A stretch of 64,000 nucleotides of DNA from Podospora pseudocomata. Its lineage: Eukaryota; Ascomycota; Sordariomycetes; Sordariales; Podosporaceae. The notes beneath the pieces were generated by a model. The model was given only the letters and a program-made list of their open reading frames with translations. It did not search any database and was not told where the DNA came from. The position numbers were made by a program, and so were the translations under genes. Shown here one piece after another: positions 58,602 to 64,000 of this stretch (positions are counted from its first letter, which is position 1; every line of letters starts with the position of its first letter). The stretch is taken from the NCBI RefSeq assembly GCF_035222375.1, contig NW_026946363.1, positions 6,386,001 to 6,450,000 of the forward strand, read 5' to 3'.

Positions 58602-59845
58602 GAGAAGTGAGAATACGATGACGCATCCGATGATGCGTACGAGACGACCGCAAACCCAAACACACCTTGGCCCACCCAACACCTACTTCACTTAATGTCT
58701 CGTTGTACCACCACCATACACACTAATGACAGAAGGGAGGGCATACACCAAGGACTTTTCACATTGGGACGGAACGGTTTGGGTGGAGTCTGGCGGGATA
58801 AAGAGCGCAAAAAAAGCAGTCGTTTTTTTTTGGGAAATTTATAGGGGGGTATGGGGAGGGGAAGGAAAGGAGGAGTTCTTCGTTACCATGTTGCTGTCAT
58901 TGTTGTGATATGATGGCATTTATGGTTGTCATTTGTCAACATTGCGAAAAAGTCGAACGCGGTGAGGTATGCCAGAGCTACTACCTATCTGGTGAACTCA
59001 CACCACACTCTCACACACACTCACTCACTCACTCATCAGAGGGGTACCTGTTTTCACTTTTTGTAGGGCCCACTAGAAGTTATTTCCTTGTGTTGAACCA
59101 AATCCGTTTTTATGTGCTTGAGATGTTCACAGTGTCTTGTGGACCCTGCTGTTCCCGTCCTCAGGGCACTTTTGAGGTTCACCCAACCCAGCCGAGTCAA
59201 CGCCACGCCCCCCTTTTCCCACCATACTAGAGGAGCCACAACCAGAGAACACAGCCAGACCACAACCAGACCACGGTTTTATCAATCAGCTTTCTCGAAC
59301 GTGTTTCCGTGGTGCGGTAGTACAGCGGTTAGTGCATTCCCGAGTTTGAGCGAAGAACCCAGGTTCGACTCCTGGCCCCTCGCCACACAGCGTTTGTGAT
59401 TTTCAGCGTTTTGCTTTCTTTTTGGCTTTTTCCTGCCTCCCTTTTTCTCTCAGGGCTGAACACCACGTCGAGCGAGGCAAAGGCAAAAATGAAGCTGGTT
59501 AAATTTTGGCATGCCTTGTGTCGGGCGGTAGGTTAAACTGGTAGAAACGAATGTGAGTGAGAAAGACAAGAAAAGAGGCACCGACAAGGATAGCCAGAGA
59601 GACAGATGGTACGAAATTCCGGCTCTGGCTTGTCAGAATTCAACGAGAGTATGGCAAGTCCATGAGAAAAGGCAGAAGTGACGAAAAACATCTGAAAAGG
59701 GAACTAAACACAATTCCAAAAGGCTACCCACCCAACCACCCATCGCCATTTCCAAAATCGGATCCCGATTTATATCCAAAAAAAAAAAAAAAAAATTCCC
59801 ACTATATCCCACCACCCTTCAGCAACGCACACTTATCCCCTTTAA
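58602..59845. other. intergenic region between PMT1 and DUF6590 genes (convergent)
   Basis: Holds the two 3' flanks, a CACT/CACA repeat near 58997-59035, the tRNA-like sequence at 59311-59383 and an A17 run near 59778-59794. No protein gene is seen. Confidence 0.55.
59311..59383 (+). pseudogene. tRNA-like sequence (degenerate tRNA or tRNA-derived element)
   Basis: The spacing is exactly that of a 73-nt tRNA: a 4-bp D stem (GTAC/GTGC, one G-U) with an 8-nt loop, a 17-nt anticodon arm, a 5-nt variable loop, and a perfect 5-bp T stem (CCAGG/CCTGG) with loop TTCGACT. The pol III A box (TAGTACAGCGG) and B box (GGTTCGACTCC) are both intact. However, the acceptor stem pairs only about four of seven positions, the anticodon stem has mismatches, and position 33 is A instead of U. 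It is therefore probably a tRNA pseudogene or the head of a tRNA-derived repeat. T runs that could end pol III transcription follow within 60 nt. Confidence 0.45.
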
Positions 59846-61131
59846 CTAGGAAACACTATCCTTGAAATACTCCTCCAACGCCGCCAAGCTGCCCGGGTGC
59901 ACCCTCCCCACCTTCATCACCCTGAGGTGGTCCTCGACAGTGTACATCCTCCCGCAATCCAATCTCGCAACCGGGCTGATATACGTCTCCTGATCCTCGA
60001 TTATCACCCCGATGGGCTTCCGGGTGATGTTCTCCTCTTCGTACGGCTTCGCAGGTACGACATTGCTGTTGTGCAAGACCACAAAATCGACATCCCGACC
60101 TCTGCATGTCTTGTTGGTGGCTGACTTGTTGGCTCCTGCGTATGTGGTGATGGAGAAACAGAGTGAGTGGTGGAGGCGGCGCCGGACGACGACGAACCAG
60201 CGGTATTTGGCCAGCGGTTTCTCACCGTGGAAGTCGGGGCATTTCGTAGAGTACTCGAGGTTCGGGGGGGTGGCTGAAGGGAACGGGTCATTGGGGGAAG
60301 GGTCCGTGGAGCCGAGAGGTTCGAACCAGGGGACTTTGAAGATGCGGCCTACGGCGAAGAAGCGTTTGGGTTTGGTGACTACTTGGAAGCCTGGAGGGAA
60401 GTGTTAGATTGTTGGACAACAAAAGGGGCGAGAGGTACGCACGAAGGTCTAAGGGCTGCTCCCATTTGTGTTTGGTTGCGGCTTCGGGTCCGGTCGAGTT
60501 CTGTCTACTTCCAGCTGGTGATCCGGGTTTTGTTGGACTGGGTGGTGATGTAGCATCTGGGTCGGGGGGTTTCTGGAAGCTGGTGTAATGGAGTGTTTTG
60601 CCGTCTGTGATATTTTAGTGATTATTGCTTGGTGAAATGTGAGGAGAAGTCTCACTTTCATCGATACGGATGTAATCTTGGTCCCTTTCGCTCCATGTCC
60701 ACTGATCGCCGTAGTCCACACTATCTTCTTGACTCTGAGAGTCTACCGTGGCCCCGGCGTTCTTTTTGTCTTCCTCGGTTGCATCCTTCGACTTTGAACC
60801 AGTTGTTTTCACAGGCTTTGTCTCAGCCTTGGTCGCTTGACTGTTCGTACTCTTGACTTCCTGAGCAGCCGAGACTTCGGTTTTGGTAGGACCGCTTCTA
60901 CCCCTGGCTCCGTTGGAGCTGATCTCCGTGTGCCTTGCAACAATTTCAACAGGCTTCGCAATATCCACCGCAGGTATAACAATTGCCTCCGGGTTATTCA
61001 CTAATGTTCAAAGATCAGTCTCAATGATCATGCAGACAGAGCAGTGTATACGTACCTAGATCCTCACCCAACGTAAAAAAGCCGAGCTCAGGAACATGTG
61101 GTGGTCTCTGCCCCATCGCTGCGACAGTCAT
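59846..61131 (-). CDS. DUF6590 domain protein
   Basis: Exons 61131-61056, 61000-60656, 60604-60443 and 60390-59846 give 375 aa. The start (MTVAAMGQRPPHVPELGFF) is the only ATG fitting the chain; introns are 51-55 nt. Residues 25-190 are a disordered Lys/Ser/Thr/Glu-rich linker with an acidic-aromatic patch (DYGDQWTWSERDQDYIRIDE). Residues about 200-370 are a DUF6590 domain: FFAVGRIFKVPWFEP, RWFVVVRRRLHHSLCFSITTYAG, a histidine/asparagine segment VVLHNSN, PIGVIIEDQETYISPVARLD and MYTVEDHLRVMKVGRVH. DUF6590 is a fungus-specific domain of unknown function. Its exact role here is not predictable from context; the neighbours are unrelated housekeeping genes. Confidence 0.85.
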
Positions 61132-63502
61132 TGTCTGGACGCTATGGGCTCAAGATTTACATAAACCAGGACTACTTCCTCTTCTCGACGTTGTCAAGTA
61201 TGTGCGGAGCTGTGATGTAAAATGTCGATATAATGTATGATGGGACTAAAGCCCTCGTGTAGGGCCAAACCTCCACATGGAGTGAAGCCTGAGCAGCTAG
61301 GAGAGGCTCATGGGACGGAATAGGGGGTTCTGATGGTACTTTTCAGTCCGTCCAGCTTGGTGTTGTACAACAGCCCGATCTAGTAGTATCTCAAGCAACC
61401 GTAATGAACCAAGGTCCAGTCGGGAATACAGACGATCGTGGCAGGCTCCGAAAGGAAGAAAAATAATGGTTCAAGAGAACCAGAAGGCAAGGCTGCGGGC
61501 CAAGTGCCGAAGCGGGCGGGAAAATGCAGGTTCGGGTGGAATGACAAGCCAGATTTTCCATGTGCTGTTTAGGGAGGAGGCTGCAGCGGTAGCAACGGTT
61601 GGGGGGACGATTCCATATAAACCGGGCAATGTAAAACTGAGCAGCAACATGCAGAAGCGTGAGCATGCTTAGGGAGAGGCTCAGTATATTCCCCCACAGG
61701 TAGGTACTTTTTGTGGGACTAGCAGTCCTATCTGCCTAGAGGGAGGCCTGAGGCAGGTGCACCTCGGAGTTTTGTAAGTTGGTGTCGCGACGGCAGGTGG
61801 GGTGTCACTTGATATGAAAAAGCAACGAAGCTTACGCCGTTGCGCAATATGCTTTTGACGCCGACCACTGATTGGAATTTTGAGCATTCAGTTCAGCTGC
61901 GGCCATGGCCCCCTTGTCGTCAACCTCGCCTCCCGTGTCCCCTTCTCTCGACACCCCCCTCTACCTGAGGTCGCCAGCTCATGCAGCTTCAACACTTCCA
62001 AGGGGCCGTTCTACGTATTGCTGCCCAAGCTTGTGTACCCCACGATCAACACCTGCTTGGTAAACCTCAACGTTGCGCAGCCTCGTCGATGGATGTGGCA
62101 CAAAGTCCAATTGCCTATTTGGGACACCTCAAATCGGCCAAGGCCCCCCCTCACCATGGACCAGGCTCCTTACCACCAACAACCTGCAAGAAGTTCGGCC
62201 GTTGATAGGACAAAAGAGAACTGCACATATGCTTCAGTTCAGACGTTTCCTTGGTCTTACCGCATATCAGTGATGGCGACATTTGACCTTCAGCCATACC
62301 TGGGCGGCGATTCCCATATCTGACTTCAATTACACAAATTCCCATTTTCAGGAGTGGTCTTGGCCAAACTTCCCGAGATAACTCCAGAATTTCCACATCG
62401 TGTTGGTAACATCATGATGTGGAAAACACGAACGACCTTTGCCAGCCGTCTCACCCTCATGCCTGATACACTCATCTTGTAGGTCCCCGATGGACCATAC
62501 AACACGCAGGAGAGCGGTCCTTATTCATCACAACCTGTCACCGTCTCAGATTGCAACCTCGGTCAGCCTCGTCAAGCCCGTCATTTCTCTTATCGTACTG
62601 ATTCATATAACCCCCCTGACGAATTCAAGACCCCGGATTCTCCGCTCCTCAACACCTCTGTTCATCTTTGGAATTTTCAGCTACTTCAAATCCATCCAGG
62701 TTTTCTATTGATTTCTACGCCTTAGATCCGAGGAACATTCCCTTCCCCACGGCAAGGCTCGAGGACCAACACCCCTTCTCGATAGCGGCCCAAGCCTTCA
62801 GCAGGTAACAATGACCTGATGTCAAATCCATTCTCTCCCGAAAGCCTGCCCATGATGCTACCCCCAATGTGCAATTTCCATTTCAACCGTGCACATTACA
62901 CTTCCCTCCTAAGCCACCCACCGCCAAGGTTCTACAACACTTTTCACGCCCCGCCAAGAAGCCATATCCAGATTTCCAGACTTGGACTGCGATGATCTGC
63001 ATCCGATCGGATACCAGCACACCCCCATTACGGGCCGGGACCGGACGCCGGGCACACTGGCTGACCCCTTAGGTTGGTGCCACTGCGGCCCGAGAGGATC
63101 AGGGGGGTGATGCCACGCTTTCGATGAGGCCCGTACTTGACCGGTGAAAGATGCCTGGGAGACGGATGGGTGTCGTGTGACCTGCTACTCAGCTCAGCCA
63201 GCCCCTTACACCTAACCATACTGAGGGCTCACCGCCGTTTGATGTTCATGCTCGGACCTCGAGTTCATCAAAAAACCATGCTATTGACCAAGGATTTTGT
63301 TATACAACTGGCTACCTGCCCAAACTCGGAATATTTCCCTTCCCACCTAACCCATCCAAAGCACTGGTGTCGGATGTACCCAGACGGATTTGCCTCCCAT
63401 CCTTGTTATATGCCACCCTGCCTAAATAGCCCGGTAAACCTATATGCCAATTCATTACCATTATATCCTCAGCTCCCCCTTTTTCTTCTAGACTCGCACA
63501 TC
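61132..63502. other. intergenic region, no supported gene
   Basis: A 2.4-kb stretch upstream of the DUF6590 gene and downstream of the Gln-rich gene, both on the minus strand. Short open frames on both strands show no domain. C/T-rich stretches at about 62440-62950 on the plus strand do not lead into a gene start within the window. Confidence 0.5.
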
Positions 63503-64000
63503 TCACTGCTGCTGCTGCTGGTGGTGGTGGTGGGGGGGTGGCGGGCCCTGTTGCTGCTGATTACTCTGCGGGTAACTCCCCATAACCTCCTGAGGGGGAT
63601 CGGCCTCCCTCTGCGCACTCATCTCCGCCGCGTTATGATACTGCTGGCCCTGCCACGGATTCTGTCCCTGCGGCTGGCCCTGCCATTGCTGGCCCCCTTG
63701 CTGCACGTACGGGGCACCATATTGCTGCTGCTGCTGCTGCTGCGGGAACCCTCCCTGTGGTTGCTGGTTGTAATACTGCCCTTGATTCTGCTGATAACCA
63801 CCACCGTAAAACTGATTCTGACCATGATGCTGTCCCTCATCTGCCTCGGCAATAGGCGCCGGGTACCCGCCTGGTCCAGCACCCACTCCCGGGGAAGGGG
63901 TGCTCTGAGGGTGGGTGTTGAATGGGTTTTGTCCACCGCTCAGAGATGACAACTCGGATGCGTGGCCGTTGGTTGTGTTGGAAGCTCCGGTGTTTTGCGG
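63503..64000 (-). CDS. Gln/Gly/Pro-rich protein, C-terminal part (5' end outside window)
   Basis: The frame is open from the right edge to the stop at 63503-63505, covering about 165 residues. It starts with an Asn/Thr/Ser-rich part, an NPF tripeptide (GGQNPFNTHPQ), then Gly/Pro, and long Gln-rich stretches with Tyr (YQQNQGQYYNQQPQGG), ending PPPPHHHHQQQQQ. NPF motifs bind EH-domain proteins of endocytosis, so an endocytic or membrane-trafficking protein is possible, but low-complexity composition alone cannot place it in a family. The CAG/CTG repeats at 63723-63741 encode a Gln run. The Asn/Gln/Tyr-rich tail also has prion-like composition. Confidence 0.75.
   Translation of the reverse strand, partial: PQNTGASNTTNGHASELSSLSGGQNPFNTHPQSTPSPGVGAGPGGYPAPIAEADEGQHHGQNQFYGGGYQQNQGQYYNQQPQGGFPQQQQQQQYGAPYVQQGGQQWQGQPQGQNPWQGQQYHNAAEMSAQREADPPQEVMGSYPQSNQQQQGPPPPHHHHQQQQQ

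Overview
This window comes from a filamentous ascomycete, most likely a member of the Sordariales (a Neurospora, Podospora or Chaetomium relative). Genes are broken by short introns, mostly 49-75 nt, with GTAAGT/GTATGT/GTACGT donors, CTAAC-type branch points close to the acceptor, and CAG/TAG acceptors. The recognisable proteins are fungal orthologues, and coding regions have C/G-rich third codon positions. The lineage is inferred from protein resemblance and gene style; no marker gene settles it.

I can support sixteen protein-coding loci, two of them cut by the window ends. Left part (0-11.5 kb): the C-terminus of a UBX-domain protein, a VHS-GAT trafficking adaptor (LSB5-like), a leucine-rich F-box-type protein whose N-terminus may be missing, a small predicted mitochondrial membrane protein, and a sedoheptulose-1,7-bisphosphatase (SHB17).

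Middle part (11.5-37.2 kb): a gene desert. The only convincing gene is a Pro/Tyr-rich Zn2Cys6 zinc-cluster protein at 19.4-20.8 kb on the minus strand, with about 7.9 kb of apparently non-coding DNA downstream and 16.5 kb upstream. Most of it has balanced base composition, with many microsatellites and one short AT-rich block near 25.5-25.9 kb.

Right part (37.2-64 kb): dense housekeeping genes. In order: a His-rich SAM methyltransferase with an 8-nt micro-exon, the proteasomal deubiquitinase UBP6, ARPC4/ARC19 of the Arp2/3 complex (divergent with UBP6), a large qRRM-like RNA-binding protein, the mitochondrial pyrimidine nucleotide carrier RIM2, sorting nexin SNX3, splicing factor SF3A1/PRP21, protein O-mannosyltransferase PMT1 (divergent with SF3A1), a tRNA-like sequence, a DUF6590 protein, and the C-terminus of a Gln-rich protein.

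The genes do not form one pathway or a biosynthetic cluster; they are individual cellular functions (endosomal trafficking, ubiquitin, actin, splicing, glycosylation, mitochondrial transport). I found no CRISPR array, intact transposon or secondary-metabolite cluster, and nothing I would call a new biological system. The points most worth a second look are the gene desert around the zinc-cluster gene, an in-frame intron inside its DNA-binding domain, a read-through C-terminus in SNX3, a perfect 18-bp palindrome in a divergent promoter, and upstream ORFs plus a spliced-looking leader before the RNA-binding protein gene. All exon models are by eye from splice signals and family resemblance, without RNA data.
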